Shown here: positions 42,661-55,000 of the stretch, in pieces
Layout: every line of letters begins with the position of its first letter
Numbering within the stretch: the first letter of the stretch is position 1
Origin: Chrysomallon squamiferum
Lineage: Eukaryota > Mollusca > Gastropoda > Neomphalida > Peltospiridae
Assembly: GCA_012295275.1 (NCBI GenBank)
Contig: CM022673.1
Coordinates: 10,835,788-10,890,787, forward strand
Direction of reading: 5' to 3'
Length of the DNA stretch: 55,000 bases
The notes under the pieces: generated by a model
What the model saw: the letters and a program-made list of their open reading frames with translations, nothing else
Databases searched by the model: none
What the model was told of the DNA's origin: nothing
Program-made: the position numbers and the translations under genes

Positions 42661-43803
42661 TGTTATTTATTCATTTTATTTTATCTTATTTTTATTATTC
42701 AAAAAATTATATAATAAATAAATAAATAAATAAATAAATAAGTAAAACAAACAAAAAATTAATTAATTAATTAATTAATATAACAAAATTAAAATTAAAA
42801 AATAAATTATTTAATAAATAAAATAACAGATAGCAAATAATGAAATAAACAAATAAAAAAAAAGGAAAAGAAATTATAAATTACAAAGCGTTTTATTTAG
42901 AAATGACTGTTAATTAATTAATTAATTTATTTATTTATGAACATGTTTAGAACTTATTACCTTTTTTTCAGAGATACTTTTATTAATCATAACTTCAGTA
43001 TTTTCAGTGTTAGTCTGTGTAAAAATTTATTTATTTATAAACTTTATTTATTTTAAATTCCGACGCGTGTCAAAAAATGGCGTGTATTGAAACATAAATC
43101 ACTAATGTTATTTATACAACAACAACGAAATAAAACACATTGCAGGGACGAGTCCATTTTTTTTTATTGGAGGGGTGTTAGTCGTCATGAAGACTAAATG
43201 ATATAACTTTCTATACGAAGTTAGTTTCATCAAAAACTATAAGCCTGTCTCATGTGATTTCCGACTGTCCTGTCAGCCGGCAATTACAATATTCTAATTT
43301 TGGTTTAAACGAAAGCAAGCAAATACAGATATATTAAAAACGTAAGAAAACAATACGTTTCACAATGTAAAATATAAACAAAAAGAAATGATTATAGTAC
43401 AGAAGATGTAATAGCTTTCAAATATATTTACAATTTTTGAACAAACCCCCACACCTCCCCCCCCAAAACAAACCCCCACAATAAATCGTTTTGTGTCTGA
43501 TACATAAAATTGCAAATACAAGAATTTAAGACGCAGGGGGGGGGGAGAAAAAAATGTATATTTGTGAATGTGTTTGTGTATGTTACTTACTTCTATTCCT
43601 TTGGATTCTCGAATCTTTCCTCGAATTTTAGCTCTGGACCAAATTCCTACTGGTCCCAGTAAGGTAAGACAGCCGTACAAACCGCAGCTTTCGCCAACAG
43701 CAGCGGCGTTGTTACCGGCGGTTAGACAAGGCACAAAGTACGTGATGATGCAGAGACTGCAGTTGCTGAAGCAGCCGAACAATCCGTTTTGAAATTCACC
43801 CAT
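40412..43803 (-). CDS. PLAC8-domain Cys-rich protein (cornifelin/PLAC8-like), paralogue 1
   Basis: Exons 43591-43803, 40923-40991 and 40412-40456, all phase 0, encode 108 aa: MGEFQNGLFGCF..., then GSFMNDCIMHWFCAIC..., then ELKGEVTQQAMARE and a TGA stop. It shares with paralogue 2 the NGLF-CF start, the Cys-rich hydrophobic stretch (CSLCIITYFVPCLTAG, about residues 15-30), AAAVGESCG, the basic IRGKIRESKGIEG block and the final QEAQEL...QAM-RE. Small Cys-rich membrane-associated proteins of this family have poorly known roles in animals. Intron 1 (about 2.6 kb) contains AAT and AAC trinucleotides beside exon 2 and several poly-A/T runs. The splice sites are GTAAGT/GTAG and GTAAGA/ACAG. The copies are in the same orientation, which fits tandem duplication. 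Confidence 0.92.
40993..41260. repeat. Imperfect (AAT)n/(AAC)n/(ACT)n trinucleotide region in PLAC8 paralogue 1 intron
   Basis: A mixed trinucleotide tract begins right at the acceptor of exon 40923-40991. On the plus strand it yields Asn- and Ile-rich frames of up to 143 codons, which are artefacts. Imperfect AAT/AGT units continue to about 41410. Confidence 0.9.
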
Positions 43804-43909
43804 GGCTTAACGAGTCAAACTGAAAAATCGATGCTAACGAAAAACTAAATCAGACTCGACTGCCCGACTCGAAGTGATGTGCTTGAACTGTGAGTCCGCG
43901 AATCATGCA

Positions 43910-43970
43910 TTTAAAGAAGAAGCCATTATGGAAGTTGCCATTGGAAATGTCAAACAAAGTATTTGATTGG
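43910..43970 (-). promoter_or_regulatory. Candidate PLAC8 paralogue 1 promoter (two CCAAT boxes and a TTTAAA)
   Basis: On the gene strand AGCCAATC (43965-43972) and CCAATGG (43938-43944) lie upstream of TTTAAA (43910-43915), which in turn is about 107 bases before the start codon at 43803. Order and spacing fit a CCAAT-TATA-like promoter. The same TTTAAA motif lies nearer the ATG in paralogue 2. Confidence 0.4.
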
Positions 43971-45636
43971 CTACTGAAACAAACTGGCTGTACAGCCGAT
44001 TACCAACCAGAAACTGTAGACTTGAATACCCAAGGTTACGTTTGACATGTTTTAAGCGTCGTCAATACAATGCGACTTTGAAATTTAATAATAATAAAAA
44101 AAAAAAATTATAGTAATAGAATAACCTTTTAATGTACAAGTTCTGCACCTTTTGCTTTGAATGTTATGGGCGTGGATAAATTTAAATTTTGATTATTACA
44201 GACAACCTAAAGAGAAAATACTTTTTTTTTTTTTTTTTTTTTAAAGGAGGGAAAATAGAGGTATAACTATAAGGAATATAAAGAAGGCAATTTTAATTTT
44301 GTTAGGTTTTTGTTTAATGCTTTTAACATAAAAGGATTCTTGCCTTATTTAATACTGAAACAAACTGTTTGTTTTGTGCATTATGCATTATGCACTATGG
44401 ACTTCATACATGAGTTGCACCTTTAATTTAAAGGTCTTCGGAGCATACTTGCGCATTTTAATTCCAGCGTTACAAATCGCACTGTGGGAACGCAGTTTTT
44501 GACACTATCGCTAGTTGGTCTTGCTGTATGAGTTGGTACACCAAATCGCTTTGTGAGAACGCAGGTTAAATAATTCGTGTTTTACATCAGATAATCTGCT
44601 GCAGAAAAGTCGGTTTTATTGTTTTATAATCTGTGAAATATTTACTGGTTTAATAGATTTAAAGAAAGGTTTCTTTGGATGACAGAGAGATAAAGAATAC
44701 TGTTTTGAAAAGTTTCGTATCAGAAATCGGTAATTTTTTGCACACGGTCACGAACTTCTGGATTGATTGCTCCCGTGGTATGTGTCTCGCTTCATTTCAG
44801 GGACACTACGTAACAATGCAGCAATAACTAACTTAGTCAGGCTAATGAACTTACTTTAAATACACGACCACTCCAGCGACTTCAGTATCATCTACAACAT
44901 GTAGTAAATAGCATATATAATAATTTTTGATAAAACAGATTTAAAACGCAGAAAACTGGTAGGTATGCAGAAGTGAAAATCGGCTGAATTCGCCAAATAA
45001 AACTACTATTTGTGTAATGGTGACACCCCCTCTGTACTTGATTACAGGGCCTATGAAAGGGGAGGGGGGATCCAGCCGCTATTTTGTTCCGCGGCCCAAG
45101 AATAATGATACTGTCCCTACAGCAACCATGCATTAAATGAATATGATCATGGAAATAAAGCATTTATGAGAGTTTACATGTAGAGTTTACATGGACATCA
45201 AATCCTCAGTTTTGATTAAAATCTTTGCCTGCCTCGGGGCCCCCAAAAAGGTCTTGTACCGCCTTGCAAACTTTCTCTTGGAGAACCTGCTTGATTAGTA
45301 TTAAAGGACATTATATATCAACCTACACATAAACAGGAAAATTCACACACTGCCTTTAATAAATTTGGAACGGGAAGTAGTCGAATCCGATAATTTACGT
45401 TTGGGTATTTCTTTACGATTGCGTTACTCATGATTCAAATAATGAGGAAGTATCGACCGCTTAAGCAACTGAAGGACTGATAAGAATTTTACATGCGTTT
45501 TTGTTCAGTTAGGGAGCACCAGGTTAAAATTAGTTTACAGTAAGATAATCAGTACTGCAGTAACGAGGTTTATTTACAAAAGGATTTTAATGTATTTTAT
45601 ACCTAATTTGTTTCATAAATCTTAACTGGGGATATA

Positions 45637-45725
45637 ATAATAATAATAATAATAAAGAAGAAGAAGAAGAAGAAGAAGAAGAAGAAGAAGAAGAAGAAGA
45701 AAGAAGAAGAAGATGAAGAAGAAGA
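45637..45725. repeat. (AAT)n(AAG)n microsatellite
   Basis: Six AAT units pass into about 25 AAG units. The sequence just before it (45596-45630) repeats a segment found next to a GA microsatellite at 33369-33403. Confidence 0.93.
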
Positions 45726-46136
45726 ATAGTAATAGTAGTAGCAATAGTAATAATAAAAAAAAATAGGTGTTAGAGTGTTTGGTTTCCTCTCATTTCTGTA
45801 CAGTTAATTAAAAGCGGTATGTTTGAGGTGAGGTCTCACCCCAGGGAAGGAAGGCTAGATTTGAGTGGGCCCGGGAATTATTTGAAGTTGTGTTCCTCAG
45901 TTACTGCACAGTTTGAAAGTAATGGTTATTTCGATATCTCGGTTGAGTAACTGCGTGATTGTTCCTTCCTTGCTCACCTACAGTCACTACGCTTTGTTGC
46001 AAGTTATATTCTGAATTCATGTTAACATGTTGGGTGTTAATGGCTAATTTTATTTATCCGCTTAACGTTCTAACATAATAGTTCTCGTTATGAAATACAT
46101 GGTTAGAACTGTTATATGTATTACAGTATAAATTAT

Positions 46137-46139
<3 letters not shown>

Positions 46140-46205
<66 letters not shown>
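46140..46205. repeat. (CT)n microsatellite
   Basis: Uninterrupted CT dinucleotides, followed by pyrimidine-rich sequence to about 46400. Confidence 0.96.
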
Positions 46206-46209
<4 letters not shown>

Positions 46210-47772
46210 GTGTGTGAGTGTGTGTTTATGTATGTTTTCAAATGCTTGTTATCTCTTTCTTCTTATTTTTTCTTTTTCTTTTTCTTTGTGATCTGAATCT
46301 CATTCTATTTTTCTCCTCATTCTTTCTATATCAATCTCTCTGTCCGTCTGTCTTGCTTTTTTTTTTTTCTCTTTTTTTTTTTCTGTTTTCTTTCTTGATG
46401 ATCTTTGTGTCTAAGTCAACCTTAGCTCTTGCTTTGTGTTTCTGGACAGTTGTATTCACTTACTTATTTTCTTTATTTATTATTCTTTACTGCATCGTAA
46501 TTCTTCTTTTGTTTTCTCTTTTATTTCATCGTTCTTTCTCCCCTTGTATCAAAACGTGTCATGTAATTTCTATTGTTGTATCTTCTACAATAGGCTTTTT
46601 CTTACTACAAAAGAACTCTCCGAAACATGCCAGAGGAAATTAACTAATTAAAGTCTCCACTAATTAACAGCTTAAAAACACTCGCTACACGCAATTGTTC
46701 TTCGAGTATATTCTTTACTAACTGCAGACTGTAGTTTTAGACGTAATGTCAATTTACCTTTAATCACTTCAGACAATTACAAAATAATAAAAGCTAGTAG
46801 TGCGCAAAAATACAGTAGCAAATAAATATTAAAAGAATCTATTTGTCAGCAATATTTTAATAGTATGTACGGTATTTACAAAAAATAGGGACCTAAAAAT
46901 ATATATATATTAAAGTGGAAGCTCATAAAAAGTATCGTTACAAACGCACTTTAAAACGAAAAAACAACAACAAAACAGCCATTTTGAAAAGGTGTATATG
47001 CACCACTTATATTTTATTATTAGTGTACATGCACCTTTGACATAGTTATACTGAGAAAAAAAAATAACAACAAAAATAACGCCGTGGCGTTATGCAAATT
47101 TTTTTTTTTTTTTTTCCGTTTTGATTCATTCTCTGTTACTAACAGAAATATGCATTACATAGAAAGAAAAACGTTTAAATTAAAAGGTTCTTTTTTGTGT
47201 GTTTGTTATCTAAAATGGCGGCCTATGCTGACGCACCAAATAATCTTTGACTTTCAAACGTCAGTTTTTCAGTATAGCTGTTATAACACACTGCAGGGTA
47301 AAACTGGTATTTTAAGACAGCAGCTATTTATTTCCTATACACGACTCAGTGTTACATTTATTGACTCTTAGTATTAACAGAAACAACAGTAATTGTCATC
47401 ATCATCATCGTCGTTATTGTTATTGTTCATTATTATTTTCATCATTATCATTATCATTGCTATCATTGTTATTACTATTGTTGTTGTAATGCAGAAAGTG
47501 GATGGCTATTTTCGATTGCCATAGTTATGATAGTTCTGTTAACACCTCGGAATTTGCATTCGTCCATGTTAATTACTTTTGTTGTTGTTGTTGTTATCTG
47601 TCATTACTGTCGACATTAAACTGTCCCACCTGCCTTACGTTTCGAACAACTACGATATTTACACGAGATGGAGAATTTAGAATGTTGTTGTTGTTTAGTT
47701 TTATTCAGTTTACGAGAACCTTTCCGAACACTGATAACGCTGATGGCACGTAACGTCAAGGACTCCTTTTTT

Positions 47773-47816
<44 letters not shown>

Positions 47817-48253
47817 TGTGTGGCCATGTGCCCAGCGTGATCTTATCTAATACAGAAATCGTGCAGAACAGTCAACGATGTTTTGACAACAGTCTCCAAA
47901 ACAGTAAATCCAGCACAGAATGTCCTTTTGTTTGTATCCAAAAACAAAGCGTAAACATTTCGGTTGCTAGTCATCGAAGCCAAGCAGTCGAGCATTGATG
48001 ATTTTTTATCAGTCGTCCTACGTCAAATGATTTGGCTCACAGTGTCGAGGTGATACAGATACGTATCTTCCTTTTGTGTCTCATGCCTGGAATTTAATAT
48101 TTAAATAAACATGCCTTAAAATGAGAATAACATTCAGCATGTGTCCGTGTGTGTGTGTGCGTGCGTGCGTCTGTACACATCATAAATCCTATAACAAAAT
48201 ATTTATTATATATAATTTTTTTTATTTCATTTTATTTTTATTTCATTATATTG

Positions 48254-48288
<35 letters not shown>

Positions 48289-48890
48289 TTATAACTGAAA
48301 CTGATAACTGTTATTAAATTAATTAAATACAGGGATACTGTTGACAATTTGTTAATGTTGCACATGACGTTTATTTACTTGTGCGTATAGGTTACGGTTT
48401 ATTCGATTACATATCACTTCACCATTGTGTGTGTGTGTGTGTGTGTGTTGTATATATTTTTTTTTTTCTTTGTTATGTTACTCCAGAAAAAAAAGCTCCC
48501 AGAGAGAAAAACGATCAGTGTAAAATATGAGATAAAACTGTTATGGAGATGTATACATAACAAATGTATTGCTCATTAATGTGATCTAATTCATATTTTA
48601 TAAGGGTGACAGAAGCGAGAGAAAGAGAAAGAGTGAAAAGAAAGAAAGAAAGAGACAGAGAATGAGAGAGAGAGGGAATGGGAGTGAGAAAGTGATTGAA
48701 AGAAAGAGACGGAAAGAGAAAGTAAGAGAGACAGAGAGACAAAGAGAGACAGTCATCGAAACGACATGAAGATATCTAAACTTGATTTAATAAAAAAAAA
48801 AAAAAAAAAAAAAAATCCCTTATCCACATTTAGCCTTTATAAAAATATATGTTTATGCTTAATAATTCATCTCTTTTCATAATGCAGAAG

Positions 48891-48944
<54 letters not shown>

Positions 48945-49058
48945 TTTAATCTATAATTATTTTTATTTATTGGAACATCAGGGATCTTGCTATAATGTAA
49001 AACTGGGTTTTTCCAAAGATCGATTCTTATAGGCTAACAGTTTAGGTTTTTTAAAATC

Positions 49059-49091
<33 letters not shown>

Positions 49092-49597
49092 CTGTGTTAT
49101 TTCTGATCTTCATGTCTGAATATCAAAGTCGATAGTCTGTGTGTTTTTTTTCTCTAATATTTAAATAAACAAATAAATAAATAAATAAATAAATCAAATA
49201 GTTGATTTATTTCTCAGACTAAATAATTACAGAAATAAAAACACTTTTCTATCATCATCCGTTCCCTCAAATTATGTCTCTACCCTCGCCTAGACAAGTC
49301 TCGTAACAAACTCAAGTAAACATCTTTTTTTTTTTTCATCTAATTTTCGTGCCTCTGCATATTGCTCAAAAATAGGTTACACTTCAAGTTTCATTGTGTG
49401 TTAAAAAGAAAAAAAAAAAAACGATCATCTCAAAGTGATTCTAACATAATAGAAATAAAAATACCACTTTGTGTTATTATTTTAGAAAGCTGTCGATAAT
49501 TTAATATCACGCTGAATATGCAGTCTGTACTGTTAGCAGATAGACGAAAATTCTGGTTTCTTTACAGTTAGTCTGAAAGAAAATGAATAAACAATGC

Positions 49598-49600
<3 letters not shown>

Positions 49601-49684
<84 letters not shown>
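49601..49684. repeat. (GA)n microsatellite
   Basis: Uninterrupted GA dinucleotides in non-coding DNA. Confidence 0.96.
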
Positions 49685-49685
<1 letters not shown>

Positions 49686-49835
49686 AAATTGATGGATTTA
49701 CATACATGGATTTAAGTTCTAAATTAATAACAAAATTCCGATATTCCTAAATATTTTCAGTGACTTATTAATATGAAAAAATGCTTTTGTTACAGTAAAA
49801 CAGACAAAAGATAATGACTTTAAAGCTAAATGTTG

Positions 49836-49876
<41 letters not shown>

Positions 49877-51903
49877 ATAATTATATAATAGAAGAAAGGA
49901 GAACGTGATATATTTACCTGTTTTGAGCTTTCTAACTGTCGTTTGCTGAAAATAATGTTTCTCAGAAGGACTAAATTAAATAATAATAATAAGAAGAAGA
50001 AGAAGAAGAAGAATCATACTTGTATCTTTCATTATTTTTATACGGAATTACATTAATCCCATGGAGAAAAGTAAGAGCTTGGTAACTCAGTCATATATGA
50101 CTTTTCCAAATAGCCTAATTTTTGTTTTCCTATTTCAACTCTCTATCGTTAAAGTTACAAATATTAAATCACGTGATATTTGTATGTCGACGAATTGATA
50201 GAAATGATATCGAGATGTTTTAATTCTCTTCTCGTTATGGCTGTACTTAATTACTAATGTAAACATCAGCCATTGGATTTCATTATCTCTTTCAAACGTA
50301 AGCATTTATAATAATATGTATTCTACAGTTTAAAGTATATATATTAGCCATCTTATGTTAAAGGTAACTAATTCAGAAACTGTTGTTTGTTGATGTAAAC
50401 AGTATAATTCATATCGATACGTATTCATGGAAACCGACAGAATTTCGTTTTCGCAGCGTAGCCGTATTTGTTTTACATAATACTTGACAAAAATAATTAT
50501 TTTCTTTCAATTCATTTCATTTATGAGCGACATGTTAATCTAGAAATATACGTAGCTGTTGACAAAATACGTATACATCAAGAACATCACTATTATTATA
50601 ATCTTACATTAAACTTTAAAAAAAATATTCTTGTCAGCTTATCATACTGTTATGTTGTAAAAGTATGGTTAATATTAATAATTAAAATTAAACACCTATC
50701 TTGTTAATAAAATATAATCTCTATCTCTCTGATAATTCAAATTAATATTATATTTATAATTACAGAGCAATAACACACACAAAAAACCACCTTGTTATTA
50801 TGTTAAATAAAAGTTAATAGGCTTGTGTACAAGGTGTTTGATTTTTAATTTTAATGATAGAATTATACAGATATGTGTGCTATACAATCATTTTAGATTA
50901 TAACACGTTATAATGAATATAACCCATATGGTTATATTCTCTAACATATTTCATGAAACAAGTCTAAATTTTATTTAGTAATTTACTTAATTTGCACTGC
51001 AGGATTTTTTTTTTTCGAAATCATCATTAATAGGTTCAGAGAAATTTTTTCTAAATACATCTATTCAAATTGTGTAATTAAATTTCCCCCATGTGGGGTA
51101 TGACCCCCCACTTTGGAAAAATCTGATCTAAATTGATCACACTTCAGCAGACAAATACTAACTTTTTTATTTTAACTTTTGTTTTTAATCCTGTAATCCT
51201 TTAAATGGATTTTATAATCCCTAAGAGATTTGCATCTATAGAAACAGTGCACTGGGTAATCTTGATCCACATATAAGCAGGATTAGTATTAGACTGCTTT
51301 GTTAGAGTGAAATTTGGGAAATGTATTCATGAAAAATATGCATTGAACACTTCATTGTAATGTAAATTTATTCTTCATTTTCATTTTTCTTTTAAAGATT
51401 TATGTAATTTTGGAATTAAATTATTTCTTCTTCTTTTTATTATTATTATTATTATTATTATTCTGTTTTATATATTCATTTTGTTTTTAAATAATATAAT
51501 CCATTATTATAATTGTTATTGTTATTGTTATTGTTATTGTTATTGTTATTGTTATTGTTATTATTATTATTATTATTATTATTAATATATTTATTATTTT
51601 TTATATATTCATTTTGTCTTTGAATCATACAATTGTTATTAAAATTGTTATTATTATTATTGTTATTATCTTTTAAATAGTCTTAAAAGTCTTTAAATCC
51701 CATTAGTATTTCTGAATTCTTTATATATTTCCTAGTAGTTGATATATATGTGTGTGTATATGTGTATTTGTACACCCACAGACACACAAATGCACAAACA
51801 TACATACATGTATATTTCTACTTAAACAAGTATATGATGAAGCTGATATAATCAAATGAGCCTAACAAGGGCACACACCTACTGACATAACCATAGGCTT
51901 CTT

Positions 51904-51938
<35 letters not shown>

Positions 51939-52609
51939 ACTCAGTTACTCCAGACAAACTGTTAATTAGATTCAATATTTGTACATCATCACTCATATTT
52001 ATTATTCATCATATTGCAACCATTTTGTCAATAATCACAAAATTATCCTGATTGTGAAATGGATAGTTTGTCGTTTCCGTGGTAACAGCATTCATGCTGT
52101 GACTGCAGAAGTTAACTATAATTACAGGTGGACGTGTTGTTTAGCATCACCTTGGTTATAATGCAAACATCTTGACCACTATGTATTGATTAATGAGATA
52201 ATGTTTTTAGTCAACACACATGTTACGAAAATCCATTTTTGTTTCACATTGATGCACATAATACAATTACAAACTATATATAATATACTCACACATACAC
52301 TGTGTGTATATAACTAATATATATGCATGTATGTATGCCATGTGTGTATAGATATAGATAGAGATACAGATATATAAAAGTTACATAATAATGTTTTATT
52401 AACACAGATATATGTCAACAAAATAAAGTCATATCAAGTTTAATTTTCAATAAAAGAAATTGACAAAATATAAATAATCAATCAAGATGAAGTGAATGTT
52501 TATACAAACGCTGAAAAGCGACAGTGTTTATAAAATAAAATTACAATAAAGTAATGTTTGTACCATCCTGTATGTATATATACACACACACCCACACACA
52601 CACACACAC

Positions 52610-52722
<113 letters not shown>

Positions 52723-52824
52723 CATTGTGAGTGTGTTTGTGTGGTATGTATAGGTGTATTTATAAGTTGTTATGTAGTTAAATACAAAACATGCACATAT
52801 TATACTGATAGTTAGATACATCTT

Positions 52825-52863
<39 letters not shown>

Positions 52864-53269
52864 GTATACATTCAAATACACAAGTTTTTCTTTCTTCAAA
52901 TAATGACAACAGCATAAGAGAGAACTGATTAATTATGTCACTCCATACAACAATTACACACACCTCACTTATTAAGAAGTTATGTTGCATGTGCTGTACA
53001 AATAACTCTCTGTTTTTCAGTAAACCTCCAGGCAGAATCACACTGTTTTGTTGTAACTTGTTTCTGTTATTATACAAGCTTTTTCTGAACTCTTTGTGTT
53101 ATTCTCTGTGCTTTTAAAGCTTTAGAAATGATTCCGGTAAGAACAAATAAACTGTATGTGTAGGTTCTATGCTTTTAAATGATGACTTTACATGTTACAT
53201 AATGTTTTATATACCAAAAACAATTTTTGATACTAATAAACTTGTTGACAGATACGGCAGCTTTGCTGG

Positions 53270-53690
53270 TAGTTCATTAAGGTAAATCTTTTTTTGTTAA
53301 TTGTTTACTCATTAATTAAGGTTTTCTTGCTAGTAATGAAGGTCAAAAAATTATTGTTGGTGGTTTAGTAATAAATTAGGGTAAACAATTATTGTTAATA
53401 TTTTTATTTGTTAATTAAGATAAACAGTTTTGTCAAATGTTTTACTCATTAGTGACAAACAATTACTTTTAAAAGTTTACTGCTTAATTAAGGTGAAAAA
53501 AAATGAAAACAATGAAAAATTCTCATTTGTTTTACTGATTAGTAATGAAGGTAAGCAATTATTTTTAATAGGTTACTTTACCTGTGATAAAGGTAAACAC
53601 AGTTATCAGTTACCTGTTCACTAATATTAAAGGTAAACATTGTTAGTTAGTAATTATTTACTCACAATTCATAAAGGTTTCTAGCCAAAT
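53270..53690. repeat. Diverged tandem array, about 45-60-bp unit
   Basis: Units containing TTACTCATTAATTAAGGT or TAGTAATGAAGGTAAACAATTATT recur about eight times (for example near 53280, 53333, 53380, 53412, 53448, 53487, 53540, 53590 and 53630). Strong divergence suggests an old array. AAGGTAAAC is the best-kept core. Confidence 0.65.
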
Positions 53691-54162
53691 TGAAAATCAA
53701 CATTTTACATTTGAGGAAATTATTTTTTGTCCAAGTACAGACATGAACTTTGACAGTAATTACATTTATTTTATTGATCATTTATAATGATTGATTATTC
53801 AGAACATTTGAATTATACACATTTCAAAATTCTGCTAGTGTATTTTATATTTTTTTACTATTGTTCTTTAAGTTATTTTATCATGATGATGATGATGATG
53901 TTGTTATTAATAATATTTTTATGCTTATTATTTTTGTTACTATTATTATTAGAGTTGTTTAATATTTATTATTTTTACTATAACTACTACTACTATTACT
54001 ATTGTTAATAATAATAATAATTTGCTGTTAATAGTATTATTATTGTTGTTGTTATTATTGTTGATGTTAATATTATTTATATTGTTGTTGTTTTTGTTGT
54101 TGTTGTTGTTATTGTTGTTATTATTCTCCAGTGAGAGCTAGCTGTCAAGATGGCTGAAGACA

Positions 54163-54349
54163 ATGAAAACTGATCTAAATCATGATGTCAATCATACAGT
54201 CTGGGCGTGGACAGAACTTGAGACTCCACCCAGTCCTTACCCCAGATCTCGCTTCAAGCATGCTGCCTGTCTATGTGGAAGTTATGTATATGTGTTTGGG
54301 GGTAAAGATGGAACCACACCTCTCAGAGATCTTTGGAGATATCATCTAG
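54163..54349 (+). CDS. Kelch-repeat protein, first coding exon (continues beyond window)
   Basis: From ATG at 54163 the exon encodes 62 residues plus one base before the donor GTACAT. It reads WAWTELETPPSPYPRSRFKH, then YVYVFGGKDG and LRDLWRYHL. The pattern W-x-x-L, P-R-S-R-F-x-H, VFGG and DLWRY is a first kelch propeller blade, as in kelch proteins such as LZTR1, KLHDC or RABEPK relatives; which one cannot be decided from one blade. A CTCCAG acceptor at 54125-54130 suggests a 5' untranslated exon further upstream. A better-context ATG at 54150 opens a seven-codon frame that overlaps the start. The following exon was not found before 55000. Confidence 0.8.
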
Positions 54350-54428
54350 GTACATCATTTTTTTAAAATTCTTTTTCCTTTTAAATTATTATTATTGTTG
54401 TTGTTACTATTATTATATCTATTATTTC

Positions 54429-54492
<64 letters not shown>

Positions 54493-55000
54493 TAATTAAT
54501 TAATTAATATGTAAATTTAAAAATAGGATATTTGAAGTTAATATTATGTTGTTGTTGTTGTTTTTTTTTTTTTTTTTAAACGAGTTCTTAAATTTATCCT
54601 AATTTAAATATTTTTGGGTTAAACAGATGATATAAAATACTGAAATTAAAAGTAGAAATAAATGATGCAAAATGCAGGTATTTCCCCCTGACAAAATAAA
54701 ATATGGCTGCCCATGATGGATTCAATATATCACTAAAACTTATTTATATTTTCTTTATTATTTTTTTTTTTACTTTTCTCAGTTTACATTCTTTTAACTC
54801 ATCCTGCCTGTATATTCTTTCATTCTTTCATCCATCCATCCTTCTGTATTTTATATCTGCAGATTCTTCCTTACATTCATCCATCTATTCATTATGGTAA
54901 TTTGCTGTTCTTTTAACCATCATTATTTCATTTATTACTACAAATAACAAAAGAAAGTTTTGCCTGACAGAACGTATCATTATATTTTTAAGTTACAGTT
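54350..55000 (+). other. First intron of the kelch gene (partial)
   Basis: AT-rich with an ATT array (about 54421-54491) and a T run near 54560-54577. No second kelch exon (expected PR--H or VFGG blocks) is recognisable before the window ends. Confidence 0.5.

Noticed and set aside
44888-45163. 91-codon minus-strand frame in a GC-richer patch, considered as a gene or transposon piece
   Set aside because: No recognisable motif, no splice or start support; left as unexplained non-coding sequence.
46218-46643. Phe/Leu/Ser-rich frame resembling a membrane protein
   Set aside because: Follows directly from CT- and T-rich low-complexity DNA; the hydrophobicity is compositional.

Overview
This is eukaryotic (animal) nuclear DNA: AT-rich, packed with microsatellites and minisatellites, with genes split into small exons by GT-AG introns of roughly 0.2-1.2 kb. 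The gene set (an I-domain-less integrin alpha chain with an insect PS3-like look, MTG1, SUGCT, two invertebrate-type PLAC8-domain genes), a non-LTR retrotransposon relic and the repeat style suggest a lophotrochozoan, most likely a mollusc. The species cannot be fixed from the sequence alone.

Layout. 1-6600: no recognisable gene, only diverged repeats. 6611-8405 (-): MTG1, a mitochondrial ribosome-assembly GTPase in two exons. 8869-19189 (+): twenty consecutive, phase-consistent exons of an integrin alpha subunit, from the first beta-propeller blade to the stop codon. The exon with the signal peptide is not in the window, so MTG1 probably sits antisense inside the first integrin intron. 22307-29542 (-): a SUGCT-like class III CoA-transferase gene with thirteen recognisable exons, an apparent one-base frameshift in exon 3, and a penultimate exon I cannot find where a 69-bp minisatellite lies. 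A truncated copy of one of its own exons lies about 25 bp beyond its stop codon. 33173-35162 (-) and 40412-43803 (-): two tandem PLAC8-domain paralogues with identical intron positions and phases. Between them lies a 22-bp/43-bp minisatellite array interrupted by a mariner-type MITE. 43804-54130: about 10 kb of non-coding, repeat-rich DNA. 54163-54349 (+): first recognisable coding exon of a kelch-repeat protein that continues beyond the window.

The genes are functionally unrelated (cell adhesion, mitochondrial translation, glutarate metabolism, Cys-rich membrane protein, kelch protein). I see no operon, no CRISPR array and no convincing new multi-gene system. The most informative observations are the lesions and self-duplication in SUGCT, the variant GFFKR motif and long tail of the integrin, the nested MTG1, the MITE in a minisatellite, and several large palindromes and diverged tandem arrays.
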